Numbered from the stretch's first letter, positions 1-11,014 are shown. The stretch is DNA of 64,000 bases from Hemicordylus capensis (GCF_027244095.1 NC_069658.1:262578687-262642686), one strand, 5' to 3'. Translations and numbers: made by a program. Notes: generated by a model not told the origin, from the sequence alone.

Positions 1-723
1 AAGACCAGAGTAGTGCTGCTGGATTTGCAAAAGAATCCCCTGTGTTTCACCCTTTCCCTGGCAATTGTCTTGTTTTTAAACCAGGTGGTGTTAACCTACC
101 AACCTCTCCAGATATTCAAGTATTACTCATGGACCCATTTGTATATCTTCATAAGGCTCCAATAAAAACTAGAAGTGGGGAAATAAGTATTTAGGATAGT
201 TATTTTCAAAAATTTTATTCTGACTCCCTTGGAAGCAAATTAAATTCAGTTAAGCAAATGTCTTCCATGGACCCCAGGTTAAGAATCCCTGTTTTAAATT
301 GTCCTGGCCAGGTGAGCAGATGCTCCTGACACTCTTAGTTTTTGTTACTTAAACAGAGCAGTTTCAAAGGCTAGCTGGGGGAAGAGGAGAACTGGAATCC
401 ATCAAGAATGTGAGGAAAAAGCATAAAAGACTTGCACGGCCAGGGAAGTAAGTGGCCTCCTTATTGTATCAAGAATGGAAGGGCTGGATCAGTGTTCCAG
501 TTATCGGGGTGTGTTTTGTAATTTCCCCCTTGTTAACACCATTCATCCTCTGCGCAGAGAGAGAAAGAGCGTGCGCGAGAGAGTACACCTACCACCATAT
601 CAGTCCACTCCATGTACCTGATGAAATTAGCTGCCTACCAAGGCATTGTACCACAATAAACCAGTATGTCTTCATAGTGCCACAACTCTGGGTCTTTTGA
701 TGCTGTCAAGTGAGGGCTAGGCA
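1..723. other. No gene recognised
   Basis: No domain, RNA gene or clear repeat is recognised here. A short open stretch at about 356-451 lies between an AG acceptor and a GTAAGT-like donor and could be an exon of the gene ending at 4978. Its translation matches nothing I know, so I do not call it. Confidence 0.4.
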
Positions 724-849
724 GCCTCGGCACTCCAGCTGTTGTTGAACTACAACTCCCATCATCCCCAGCCACAATTAATTGTGGCTGGGGATGACAC
801 GAGTTCAACAGCAGCTGGCGTGCCAAGGTTGCCCAACCTTGCTGTAGAC

Positions 850-985
850 CAGGGCTGCTCAACTTTGGCCTTCCTACAGATGTTGGCCTAAAAACCCCAT
901 AATTCCTGACTACTGGAAACTCTGGCTGGGGATTAAGGGAGTTGTGGCCCCAAAATAGCTGGAGGGCCACAACTGAGCAGCCCTG
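850..985. mobile_element. hAT-type foldback MITE remnant
   Basis: The sequence begins CAGGGCTGCTCAAC and ends in its reverse complement GAGCAGCCCTG. The two arms pair through a central block containing ACTACAAC/CTGGGGAT-type sequence shared with many other copies in the window (4348-4483, 37013-37158, 40395-40500). A related imperfect palindrome lies at about 740-833. CAGGG termini and the foldback shape fit non-autonomous hAT (Charlie-like) elements; no clear target duplication is left here. Confidence 0.6.
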
Positions 986-1388
986 CAAGTGTGGACAAAC
1001 AGCTATGCCTCTAGAATTAATCAAAGTGTGTCTTTTCAGGCCTAGCAGAAGTAAGTAGTCCAGCTGCCCTGCTGCCATCTGCTTCCTGTGACAAACCAGG
1101 CAGCTCTGCCTCAACAGTAGGTAAGAACGGATCATAACTATCCCTGATGCTTTTGGAGTCCTCCGCACAGGCTTGTAAATAGCCACTTGCCTGGCTCAAG
1201 TAAGAATTGCCACTGGAAGCTAAGGCAGGGGTACGGTGTACTTCACAGCAAAATTGGAGTGCCTGTCCCCTCCTCCAAGGAGTTTATAGTGGGGAGAGAG
1301 ATTGGTAGCCAGGGTAATGGGTAGCCTATGAGGATACGTTTATGAAAGCTATTAGTTCATCTGCCCACACATGCTTAAGCTGCAAGAG

Positions 1389-1690
1389 ATGATCTGTAGC
1401 TCAGTAGTAGAACACCATGCTTCAGCTGCAGTATCTCCAGGTTCAAATGGGAAAGACATCCCCCTGCCCGCTGCCAGCACCCACCCACCTGGTCATTGCC
1501 AGTGTAGGCAGTAATGAGCTAGATCACGGTTTCTTAACCTTGGGGCCCCCAGATGATGGACTACAACTCCCATAATCCCCAGCCATGTGGCTGGGGATGA
1601 TGGGAGTTGTAGTCCATCAACATCTGGGGTCCCAAGGTTAAGAAACCCTGAGCTAGATGGACCAAGAGCCTGACTCTGCATAAACCAGGT
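1389..1690 (+). mobile_element. tRNA-derived SINE with CR1-like tail, interrupted
   Basis: The head has tRNA-like pol III boxes (TAGCTCAGTAGTAGAAC as A box, GGTTCAAAT as B box). The tail GAGCTAGATGGACC...CTGACTC matches the tail of the copy at 41890 and of the 5S-headed SINEs in this window. It is split by a hAT MITE at 1525-1650, so the SINE is the older insertion. Confidence 0.7.
1525..1650. mobile_element. hAT MITE with perfect 8-bp target duplication
   Basis: The termini are CACGGTTTCTTAACC and GGTTAAGAAACCCTG, and the element is a near-complete foldback. It is flanked on both sides by AGCTAGAT (1517-1524 and 1651-1658), the 8-bp duplication expected of hAT transposition. It sits inside the tRNA SINE tail. 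Sister copies are at 16750-16875 and 22106-22240. Confidence 0.85.
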
Positions 1691-1796
1691 TTGCATTTTG
1701 AGCTGCCTTGGGCATACGTTTGTGGAAAGGCAAGATTATAAATGCCAGATTAGATTAAATGTTCACATGTTAAAACTAAGGCCTAGTTGCAGCTGT

Positions 1797-1991
1797 TGCT
1801 CTGCCTAGAGGGGAGAGTAACTGACCTTATCCACCCCCCAGCACAGTACCTCCAGTGACTATTGCTGGTGTCTATCTTATGTTTCTTTTTAGACTGTGAA
1901 CCCTTTGGGGACAGGGATCCATCTTATTTATTTATTATTTCTCTGTGTAAAACGCCCTGAGCCATTTTTGGAAGGGTGGTATAAAAATTGA

Positions 1992-2030
<39 letters not shown>

Positions 2031-2035
2031 TAATA
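1797..2035 (+). mobile_element. L2-type LINE 3' end with AAT microsatellite tail
   Basis: The block GCCCTGAGCCATTTTTGGAAGG followed by a microsatellite also occurs at 9545-9775 and, reversed, at 15470-15690. It looks like the 3' terminus of an L2/CR1-group LINE with its simple-repeat tail. The tail is about eleven AAT units (1997-2030), and the R4 element starts directly in it. Confidence 0.6.
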
Positions 2036-3905
2036 AAGCCTTTGATTCATTGCCTCACACATGGATACTAAAATGTTTAGAAACAACTGGTGTCAGCAAA
2101 AACATTCAGATATTTATTTTAAAAAGCAATGAGCATGTGGAGTACACAGTTAACAATCAACAGCGAGACACTTGGACAGGTTAGCATTAGAAGAGAAATT
2201 TTCCAAAGGGACTCACTATCCCCTCGTTTGTAATCACCATGACCCCACTTTCACAAATACTAAACAAAACAGGCCTTGGATACCAAACATCTAAAACATC
2301 AAGTAAAATCAACCATCTGTTGTACATGGACGATCTGAAGTTGTATGGAAAGTCCCAGTCAGAAATTGAATCACTGCTAAACACTGTCAATATATTCAGT
2401 AGCGATATAGCAATGGAGTTTGGACTAGACAAGTGTGCTGCATTAATAATGAACAGAGGAAAAATAAGAAAAACAGAAGGAATAGAACTGCCCAATGGAA
2501 GCAAGATCAAGAACCTGGAAGAGAAAGAACATTACAAATACTTGGGCATTCTCCAGGCTGATTACATTGCACACACTGAAGTTAAAAGAAAAATTGGAAG
2601 TGAATACATCAGGAGAGTTAGAAAAATCCTCAAGTCCAAACTCAACGGCGGGAACACCATACAAGCCATAAACACCTGGGCTATACCTGTTATCAGATAC
2701 ACTGCAGGAATAATAGACTGGACCCAGGCAGAGCTAGAGATGCTAGATCGTAAGACCAGGAAAATAATGACCATCAATCATGCTCTGCACCCCCACAGTG
2801 ATGTAGATAGGCTCTACCTCCCTCGCAGCTCAGGTGGAAGAGGAATGCTGCATGTCCATCAAACATTAGAAGAGGAGAAAAGAGGCCTTGAAGAATATAT
2901 AAGGGACAGCGAAGAACATGCACTTCAAATGGTCAATAACAAGAAACTATTCAACACCAATGAAAAAAAGCAGGCCTACAGGAAAGAACAAGTCAAGAAC
3001 CGAGCAGAAAAATGGAAAAATAAGCCACTGCATGGTCAATATTGCCACAATATAAGTGGAAAATCAGACCTCGCCAAGACCTGGCAATGGCTTAAGAATG
3101 GCAACTTGAAGAAAGAAACTGAGGGTTTAATACTGGCTGCACAAGAACAGGCACTAAGAACAAATGCAATAAGAACCAAAGTCGAAAAATCCACAACAAA
3201 CAGCAAGTGCCACCTTTGTAAAGAAGCAGATGAAACAGTGGACCACCTAATCAGCTGTTGTCAAAAGATCGCACAGACTGACTACAAACAAAGGCATGAC
3301 AAGGTAGCAGGGATGATACACTGGAACATCTGCAAAAAATACAAGCTACCTGTAGCCAAACTTTGGTTGGACCATAAAATTGAAAAAGTTGAAGAAAATG
3401 AAGATGTAAAAATATTATGGGACTTCCGACTACAAACAGACAAACATCTGCCACGCAATAGACCAGATATAACTGTAGTCGAGAAGAAAGAAAAACAAGT
3501 TAAAATAATCGACATAGCAATACCAGGGGATAGCAGAATAGAAGAAAAAGAAATAGAAAAAATCACAAAATACAAAGATCTACAGATTGAAATTGAAAGG
3601 CTGTGGCAGAAAAAGACCCAAATAATCCCAGTGGTCATTGGCGCCCTGGGTGCAGTTCCAAAAGACCTTGAAGAGCACCTCAACACCATAGGGGCCACAG
3701 AAATCACCATCGGCCAATTACAAAAAGCAGCTTTACTGGGAACAGCCTATATTCTGCGACAATATCTATAATAATAACAGCAAGAACACTGATAATAAAA
3801 TTCAACCATCCCAGGTCCTTGGGAAGGACTCAATGTCTGGATAAAACAAACCAGTCAATAACACCTGTCTGACTGTGTAAACAAGAAATAATAATAATAA
3901 TAGAG
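2031..3905 (+). mobile_element. R4-clade LINE, 5'-truncated, in TAA repeats
   Basis: The element starts inside the reverse transcriptase (KAFDSLPHTW near 2035, YMDD at about 2323-2334). It continues through the thumb, a CxxC...HxxxxC zinc knuckle (CHLCKEADETVDHLISCC near 3211-3264), and a restriction-like endonuclease with RPDITVV and the downstream IIDIAIPG (about 3460-3530). The long frame 2239-3771 is open for 510 codons; the part before it carries stops. AAT/TAA repeats flank both the truncated 5' edge and the 3' end (3889-3902). R4/Dong elements are known to use TAA repeats as targets. Confidence 0.85.
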
Positions 3906-3969
3906 AGGCCCCTGTGTTATAGCCATGGGAGTGCTGAAGGGAAGGAAAATGAAAGCAGACAAAGCAGCT

Positions 3970-4198
3970 CTCATAAGAACAGCCCTGCTGGGTCAGGCCC
4001 AAGGCCCATCCAGTCCAGCATCCTGATTCACACAGTGGCCCACCACTAGCTGCCTCTGGGAAGCCCACAGGCAGGAGTTGAGGGCATGCCCTCTCTCTCT
4101 TGCTGTTGCTGCCCTGCAACTGGTATTCAGAGGCATCCTGCCTCTGAGGCTGGAGGTGGCCTATAGCCACCAGACTAGTGGCCATTGATAGACTTTTC
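3970..4198 (-). mobile_element. CR1-type LINE 3' end
   Basis: The strand complementary to that shown reads GGCCACTAG...GATGCTGGA..GATGGGCCTTGG..CAGCAGGGCTGTTCTTATG, the 3' end typical of CR1 in reptiles. Other copies in the window are at 7405-7690, 18800-18970 and 23234-23362 on + and 21075-21490 on -. Confidence 0.7.
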
Positions 4199-4347
4199 CT
4201 CTGTGAATCTGCACTGTAAGAACATAATTTGTCTCCAAACCATGATCTGCCTGGACGCTTGGAAATTCAAAGCAGAGTGTGGTTCCTTGGTTGTGAGCCC
4301 AGGCTGCTTTGGCTTCTCATGTACATCTGCCTTCAGAGATTCTAGTG

Positions 4348-4483
4348 CAGGGTGGTTTAATTCTGGCCCTTCTGCAGATGTTGGCCTACAACTCTGATAA
4401 TCCCTGATTGTTTGCCACTGTGGCTGGGGATTATGGGAGCTGTAGTTCAAAAACAGCTGGAGGGCCAAAGTTGAGCAGCCCTG
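4348..4483. mobile_element. hAT-type foldback MITE
   Basis: This CAGGG...CCCTG foldback is of the same family as 850-985 and shares the motifs CTGCAGATGTTGGCCTACA and CAGCTGGAGGGCC. It ends about 50 bp before the splice acceptor of the Myb/SANT-like exon, so it lies in that gene's last intron. Confidence 0.6.
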
Positions 4484-4535
4484 CTGTGGTGGCATTATGG
4501 CTTGAACCACTTCACTCTCGTTTCCTGTTTTTCAG

Positions 4536-4978
4536 ATGGGGCTGTCACGCCCTCCCAGAGTCCTTTGCCTGCCCCGGTAAGGTCTTACGCTGCTGAGCGG
4601 CTTGCCAACATCCGAAAACGGAAAAGGAAAAACAGACAAGACATGGCCCTGGAAATCACACAGGCGGCTGACAAAAGGGTGCAAGCGGCCACTGACCGAA
4701 TCCTGACAGCCCTGGGTGAATATGCCAAGGCAGACCTGGAGGAGCGCGAGAGGGACCGTGTGGACACTGAGCAGATCATTGCGCTCATGAACCGCCAGAC
4801 CGAACTGCTGGAGTCACTGGTGCGAAAGCAGACTGAGGCTCAGGCCCCCGTGTCCCCTGTGTTGACCCGGCACACCCGGTTACCACGGCTCGGACAGCCA
4901 AATCATTCTGCAGACTCTTCTCCCTTGCGCTTGGGCGTTCCCAGACGGCCCGCTGCTCGGGCAAGGTACAGGAGGTGA
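4536..4978 (+). CDS. Myb/SANT-like DNA-binding protein, last exon
   Basis: The exon follows a good acceptor (TTTCCTGTTTTTCAG) and starts in phase 1. It encodes about 147 residues and ends with TGA. It opens with DGAVTPSQSPLP, then a basic patch (IRKRKRKNRQDM), then a long charged amphipathic helix (EITQAADKRVQAATDRILTAL...MNRQTELLESLVRKQTE). It ends in an Arg-rich tail. This is the usual C-terminus of vertebrate Myb/SANT-like proteins related to the Harbinger Myb-like protein: basic nuclear signal plus coiled-coil oligomerisation segment. The DNA-binding SANT exons should lie upstream, and I did not find them between 1 and 4500, so they are probably outside the window. The frame is intact and richer in CpG than its surroundings. 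Family assignment rests on the C-terminal pattern only. Confidence 0.65.
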
Positions 4979-5138
4979 CTCTGCAGCTGCACCGCATCTA
5001 ATGAGGTGCTTGTTCAGAGATTGGTAGCATGCGGGACTCGAGGGGCACATTTGTATTGGGGTTGTGGCTTTATTTTTCAGGACTTTAAAATCTTTTTACA
5101 ATCATAATTTTATTTGCCAATTGTGTAAAGAAAGGAAA

Positions 5139-5144
5139 ATTAAA
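5139..5144 (+). terminator. Candidate polyadenylation signal ATTAAA
   Basis: ATTAAA lies 161 bases after the stop codon at 4978 and is followed by a GT-rich stretch (TGTGAGTTTG). It would give a short 3' UTR to the Myb/SANT-like gene. Confidence 0.45.
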
Positions 5145-5339
5145 GCAAGAGTGGATTTTGCATTGTGAGTTTGCTAACTGATGAGGGAGGGAGGGAGGAA
5201 CCATGAGGTATTTCTGTAATCACTGTGGTGGAGGCTGTTGGTTGCCATTTATTCTCATAACAGTTAATGAGCGTGAGGCTCTATGACCTGCTATTACCAA
5301 AAGGCTCTATGACCCGCTGAAGGCCACAAGTGAACTTGC

Positions 5340-5640
5340 TGCCTGTGCAGTCACTTTATTCAGACGTTATGTTCAACTACGAGTGTACAGTGCACACAGC
5401 TATACAGTTATTTGCATGGTGTGTGGAACACAGGTACAGCAGTCCACCTCCTATGTGTACCACACACCTGAGAGGCCTGTACCCACATCCACCTCTAAAA
5501 CGAAAGCAGGTGCAGTCATTCACACAAACACATGTGCAAGTGTACAGATATCTGCACATTCATATGTTAGTGTCTCATAGGGCTGTCGGCTTTGGGTATC
5601 TATAAATTGAAAGTGTGTGTGTGCGAGTGTGTGTAGGAGC
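5340..5640. repeat. TGTACA-rich MITE family, copy 1
   Basis: The stretch starts TTATTCAGACGTTATGTTCAAC and is rich in short TGTACA/TGCACA palindromes. It shares this pattern and its order (ATTCACACAAA...TGTACAG..) with 5723-5981, 14895-15130, 19530-19780 and 54655-54870. It ends in a GT-rich run. Confidence 0.55.
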
Positions 5641-5722
5641 CTGAAGGAGGTCGCAGCTTCAGCCATTGGCATCCTTGGTTCAAACTCCTGAGTAACAGGA
5701 TGGGGAAAGGATGCCTGTGTGA

Positions 5723-5981
5723 ACCCCTATCCCTATTCACTCATTATGTTCAACTCATGTATGGTCTGTGTGCAGTGTCCACACATAGAGACATGTATGC
5801 ACATACAGTTATGTACCCATTCACATGTTGAATATATGTACAGCAGTACACTTTCTATTTCCTGTATTGCAGGTGGACAGCACCAAAGTTCACTTTTAAA
5901 ATGAGCACCTGCACAGTCATTCATGCAAAAATATGTACAGAGACCTGAATGCACATGCAATGGGATGTCTGGACAGGGCCC
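5723..5981. mobile_element. TGTACA-rich MITE family, copy 2, with 8-bp duplication
   Basis: The 259-bp element is flanked by CTGTGTGA on both sides (5715-5722 and 5982-5989). The left end CCCTATTCACTCATTATG pairs loosely with the right end ATGTCTGGACAGGG. An 8-bp duplication suggests the hAT superfamily. No coding capacity is seen. I do not recognise a named family. Confidence 0.6.
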
Positions 5982-6096
5982 CTGTGTGAGTCCTTGGAAC
6001 ACCAGAGTCTCCAATGCAGCGGAAGTGGACAATAAAGATTGGATTTCCCACCTTTCAGATATAAGTCTTGGAAAGTACCTTGGAAAATCGATTGTA

Positions 6097-6283
6097 CTAT
6101 ATTTACCAGAATACAAGGTGACTCTGAATTTAAGATGAGCCCCTTAAAAAACAGAGGCTAAATACAGGCTATACCTATGCTTATCCAAAAGGAAGAGGAT
6201 GCTGAATTTAAGATGACCTTTGATTTAACATCAAAGAACCTGGGGGGGAAAAACCTAGTCGTGGATTCAGGTAAATGCAGTAT
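6097..6283. mobile_element. MITE with TATTTACC termini
   Basis: The left end TATATTTACCAGAATACAAGG and right end GATTCAGGTAAATGCAGTA are imperfect inverted repeats, with internal GAATTTAAGATGA repeated. Related copies are at 16030-16145 and, interrupted, at 28285-30335. TA flanks fit a Tc1/mariner-group target. Confidence 0.55.
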
Positions 6284-6676
6284 AAAAGGTATTGTGCAGC
6301 ATCCAGACCAAGTTGTTCATGACTGACTGACTAGTCTGGAAGCTGACCAATGAACTGAAATACAAAAGACAACAGAACATAGCTAAAAGTTAGAACGGCA
6401 GTAACAGAATAAAAATGGCCTTAACAATCAAAGTCAAATCAGTGACAGATATTGCACAATACAGTTTTTACAGCCTTCTTAAAAATTACTAAAGAGGGGC
6501 CAGGATCGATATTCCCAGGGAAAAGTTCCATAACTATGGCATCACTGCACAAAATGCCCTGATTACTGTCCAGCAAATGAAAAAGAACTACAAATTAAAA
6601 ATGATGGCATCTTATTATTAAGGTCCAGCCCAGAATCAGTTGGGAAGGGACAGGGGGCTGTGGAGTTGAGCAACGG

Positions 6677-6926
6677 TAAAGTGTGCCGTTGAGTTGGTGT
6701 TGACTCCTGGCGCCCACAGAGCCCTTTGGTTGTCTTTGGTAGACTACAGGAGGGCTTTACCCTTGCCATCTCCTGTGCAATATGAGATGATGCCTTTCAG
6801 CATCTTCCTATATAGCTGCTGCCCGATGTAGGTGTTTCCCATAGTCTGGGCAACATACCAGTGGGGATTCGAACCGGCAACCGCTGGCTTGATAAGTCAT
6901 TTCCCTGCTGTGCCACTAGGTGCCTC
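6677..6926 (-). mobile_element. tRNA-derived SINE with BovB-like tail
   Basis: Read on -, it begins CACCTAGTGGCACAGCAGGG, carries the pol III B box GGTTCGAATCC, and ends in CCAGGAGTCAACACCAAC..GGCACAC. This end resembles the 3' terminus of the BovB pieces at 11316 and 26955. Other copies are at 19829-20058 and 24717-24941 (-) and 33132-33375 (+). Confidence 0.75.
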
Positions 6927-7404
6927 TGCTGTGTGCATTACAAGATGATGATAATGTAAAGTACACAATAGTAGTATCCGGCTGTTAAATATTATAACTG
7001 TTTTACACCCAGCATGACCATTGGCTTGTACAGTCAGAGTGCTATGGAGACAGCCCAGTTGGCCTGACATGCTTGCAGAGAAAGTGCTTGAAAGAAAAGG
7101 AGCCGCCTTCCTTCCCTACGCCTAAGCAACCCACTGTGGGTAGATTCAGAGTATTGCCACAAACCTGAGCTACTTGTGCTGGCATTGTGAAAATGGCAGA
7201 CTGAGTGGTAAGCCACCACATACAAACAAACAGCTCACCATGTAGCAGCAGCTGCAGGCTGTTAGGCACAGCAGTTCTCAGGCTCCTTACATGGGTTGCC
7301 CACCGTACATAAATGGATCCTCTGTTTTCCACTAGAGACTCATTTTAGCCCCTGTGACTACATCTTGTCAGTTACTGATGAAGCAGCTGTTGGTTCTCTG
7401 CCAT

Positions 7405-7690
7405 GGGATATGGTGATGGCCACTACCTTGGATGGCTTTAAAAGGAGCTTAGACAAATTCATGGAGGACAGGTCTATCAATGGCCACTAGTCCAATGGCT
7501 ATACACCACTTCCAGCCTCAGAGGCAAGATGCCTCTAAACACCAGTTGCAGGGCAGCAACAGCAAGAGAGAGGGCATGCCCTCACCTCTTGCCTATGCGT
7601 TCCCCAGAGGCATCTGGTGGGCCACTGTGTGTATCAGGATGCTGGATTAGACAGGCCCTTGGCCTGATCCAGCAGGGCTGTTCTTATGTC
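7405..7690 (+). mobile_element. CR1-type LINE 3' end
   Basis: It begins with GATGGCTTTAAAAGGAGCTTAG and AAATTCATGGAGGACAGG, and ends with CTGATCCAGCAGGGCTGTTCTTATG. This order is the well-known CR1 3' UTR of reptiles. It is the longest + copy here. Confidence 0.75.
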
Positions 7691-7893
7691 CACCTTCCTG
7701 GGAATGCTGGAAATGTAAGGCCCCTTGCCTTATAGAAAGAGTTGTAAGTCCTATGTTGCAGACTATAATATATTATGCTAAAAATAGATGGATGCCTGAA
7801 AGATCCTCTAGCCATTGACTAAGCAGCTGCCATGTCATGGAATGTTAGCAAGTATGCTAATTTCTGAAGGAGAAAGTACAGATATAGGACAAA

Positions 7894-8101
7894 GAGCCAG
7901 CATGGTGTAATGGTTAGAGCGCTGGACTAGGACCGGGGAGACCTGAGTTCAAATCCCCATTCAGCCATGAGACTTGCTGGGTGACTCTGGGCCAGTCACT
8001 TCTCTCTCAGCCTAACCTACTTCACAGGGGTGTTGTGAGGAGTAACTCAAGTAGGTAGTACACCACTCTGGGCTCCTTGGAGGAAAAGCGGGATATAAAA
8101 A
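7894..8101 (+). mobile_element. Sauria-type tRNA SINE
   Basis: GAGCCAGCATGGTGTAATGG starts the tRNA-like head, GAGTTCAAATCCCC is the B box, CTGGGTGACTCTGGGCCAG the core, and GCGGGATATAAA the tail. It is followed by an AT-rich palindromic tail (8103-8160) built from AAATGTTTTAAACATTT. Other copies are at 10022-10392, 18455-18665, 23724-23905, 36249-36440 and 48784-48995. Confidence 0.8.
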
Positions 8102-8164
8102 ATGTTTAAAATGTTTTAAACATTTTTTAAATGTTTTAAACATTTTAACATATAGACATATAAA

Positions 8165-9350
8165 AATGTTTTGAAAAGAAAAAGATATATAATAACGATA
8201 AAACACCTGTGAAGAAAGACGTTACTGGCTGGGCTAGAAGGAAACATTATTTGTGTCCTGACAGCAGGAAAGTGAGTGGGCAAAAATATTAGAAGTAGAA
8301 GAGGACCCAGGAGACAGGAATAAAGTGCAAGATTGTTGAATGATGGGGAAGAAGAGAGCTGGTAGTGATCTGAAAAATGAAACTAGTTGGGAAGGACTGA
8401 TAAGGGGATGGAGTGGGTAAAAAGGAGGGTGGATGAGTCAGGGAGTTGGGGGGCACGGGAAAAAAGGAGATTCAAGGCAAAACCTTAACTAGAGACAAGA
8501 GACAAGATGGCCTGTATGCTGCTGGTGGTAGAGGCCACTGGAGACATTCCAGGAATGTCACGCTCATTTCCCCCATAGAATCTGTTTTTTAACAATTGGT
8601 TGTTGGAGAAGAGACAAGGGGAAGACCTCATCGGCCGAACTGGTCTGCCCTGCTGGGTTGGTTGTGTGAAGAGGCTTCACGGTTACCAAAGCTGACAAAC
8701 CTGCCTTGCTCTGAGAACAGCCTAAGGGCATAAGCTGCTTTTTGGGGAGGTGCAAGAACTAATAGTTGCTACCTACCTGGGATTCTGTCTATTCTGTATT
8801 TCTTTCTTGAACTGACATCCTTGGTACCTGTGGACGGTTTGATGGCTCCTCTTGGGAATCCTAAGTCATCACATGCGAGGCAGTGGGTTGGATCCTAGTT
8901 CTTAAATATCTCTATCTCTCTCATATATCATCTGCATACTTTCAGACAAAAACCAAAAACCAACCCCTTTTCACTTGATTTCACTTTTAAGTGCTTGAAA
9001 CCTACAAATGCATGCAACCTACTAGTGCAAACAGGCTGCCCCAAGGCATTGTGCTGCCTGAGGTGAAGGCCAAGATAGCACCCACCCACCCTTGGCAGTG
9101 CACAAGGAGGTGGGGCAGGCAGGAGCTCAGAAACCATGCTGCCGAGATAGGCAGCAGCAGTGTTGCTGGCTTCTAAAAATTTCTGGGGCTTCAGATGATT
9201 TCATTTTTATCTGCCCGTCCTCCAAGTTGACTGACATACATGGCTCCCCACCTTCTTAGCCACACAACAACCATCTGAGGTGGGTTATGCCGAGAGTTGG
9301 CGAGTCGACTGGCCTACAGTCAGCCAGTGAGAAAAGCACTCATAGGAACA
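8165..9350. other. No gene recognised
   Basis: Small open frames only, none with a recognisable domain or splice context. A weak SINE-like piece (CACACAACAACCATCTGAGG) lies at 9250-9330, and a reversed CR1-like tail (CAGTCAGACCAGTGGCCC) at 9355-9425. Confidence 0.5.
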
Positions 9351-9544
9351 TAGCAAGATTCCCTATACCCAGTCAGACCAGTGGCCCATCCAACTCAATA
9401 TGAACATCTGTAAAGGTGTTTCTTTGTGTGGCCTTCATGCATCACACATGTGGGATTACCAAAAGGTAATTCCCCACCCCCTCCAACGGCTCCATATAGG
9501 TCAAACCCTGCTAACTTGGCAAAGAGACACCTTTTTAACGTGGT

Positions 9545-9775
9545 GATTCTCTTTATTTAGCAGGGGGAGAGTAACTGGCCCTTATCCACCCCCAGCATAG
9601 TACCTCCAGTGACTGTTGCTGGTGTCTATCTGATGTTCCTTTTTAGATTGTGAGCCCTTTAGATCCATCTTATTTATTTGTTATTTTTCTGTGTAAACCG
9701 CCCTGAGCCATTTTTGGAAGGGCGGTATAGAAATCAAATACATAACAAACAAATAAATAAATAAATAAATAAGTG
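9545..9775 (+). mobile_element. L2-type LINE 3' end with AAAT tail
   Basis: Shares GTAAACCGCCCTGAGCC and TTTTTGGAAGGGCGGTATAG with the copy at 1797 and ends in an AAAT/AATA microsatellite at 9752-9772. Confidence 0.6.
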
Positions 9776-10021
9776 TAAAATAAAAGGCAACATCAAAAAA
9801 GTATGTTTTTAAACGTTAGTGTCTTTGTCTAGTATAGCTTCCTAGGGACCCCATGTATGCTGCTGCCATGAGCTCAATCATGAAAGAAAAGTGGGATATA
9901 TATGTAAATAAAGACATATTCATATTGTGAGAAAGGTACTGGCTTGTCGTTAGTGTACAAGCAGCAGTTCTGTTTCCAGTGTAAAAAATGAGGCTGCAAA
10001 TTCCACAAGCAGGACACAGAT

Positions 10022-10392
10022 GGAGGAGAGCCAGTGTGGTGTAATGGTTAGTATGTCAGACAAGGATTTGGGACTTAGACTTGGTCTTAGGTTCAGTCCT
10101 CACTCAGCCATGAAACTTTGTAGGCTCGTTCACACAACTGAAAACTGGATAGGACAAGCATCCTACCCAGTGTCAGAAGCTGTGCATGCTCCCATTTTGT
10201 GATCATGTGTGAGGGGAAAAGAAGATAGCTGGCAGTGATCATCAGCTGGCCTCGCCCTGTGTTAAGAGGGCTTTTCTCCTACCTCATTCCGTTTTCAGTC
10301 CTGTGAACAAGTCTACTAGGTGACTTTGGGCCAGTCACTCTTTCAGCCTAACCCACCTTACAGGGTTGTTGTTGTGTGGGGACCATGTATAA
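10022..10392 (+). mobile_element. Sauria-type SINE split by a MITE
   Basis: The SINE head (GAGAGCCAGTGTGGTGTAATGG) and its second half (GGTGACTTTGGGCCAGTCAC) are separated by about 190 bp at 10122-10313. The insert has inverted ends, CTCGTTCACACAACTGAAAAC against GTTTTCAGTCCTGTGAACAAG, so it is a foldback DNA element. Confidence 0.65.
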
Positions 10393-10399
10393 GAACATA

Positions 10400-11014
10400 A
10401 GAGCAGCCCTACCTCCAACTTATTGGCTTTTTCCAGCAACTGCCTACAGAAATCAGCGTGACACGGGAGCAGGAGGTCTAGCTAGATTGGGGATTGGTTC
10501 TATCTCAACCCTCCGTTCTGCACGCTGCTACGAGAAATGCAATTGTACAGCAGCTCGGAGGGCGGCAGAATCATAGCGACTGTTAAGGGGTGAAGGAAAG
10601 GCAGATACATAAACGATGCGAAACTGTAGCAACACCACGGACATATTAGCAATACACTTGTCGCGGCGTGGGTAGGTAGGAATACTTAAAATAATGGTAA
10701 AGCCGTAGAAACTCTCCCTGAAGCAGAACTGCCTTTAGGACCCAGAGGGAGCGGACGCGTAGATCTCCCAGCACAAGAGCAGGAAGGGAATTCGCTGCTC
10801 TATGGCTAGAGACGGGCGTAATGGGGCGGCTGGGGCCGAGAGTGGATCCGGGTTACTTGAACGCCTCCTGCTATGCATTTACAGACTTTAAACCTCCTAC
10901 TAGCTCTGGCTAGGAAAAGCAGGGGTTCCTGATCGATCTCCTGCTCCGGGGAGAGACCCCTCCTGTGTACAGTGCCGAAGAGTTCACTCCGGAATACACG
11001 GGACTCGATTCCTG
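10400..11014 (+). promoter_or_regulatory. CpG-bearing promoter and noncoding first exon, candidate
   Basis: The stretch is free of recognisable repeats and has more CpG than its flanks, with two ATTGG boxes near 10485-10497 and a GC box (GGGGCGGC) near 10822. It ends in a good donor, CCTG|GTAAGTGTG at 11014/11015. No long frame is present, so the exon would be 5' UTR. The next coding exon on this strand is the KRAB B box at 14723, so I infer it is the start of the KRAB-nuclease gene. Orientation is inferred only from the donor. Confidence 0.4.
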
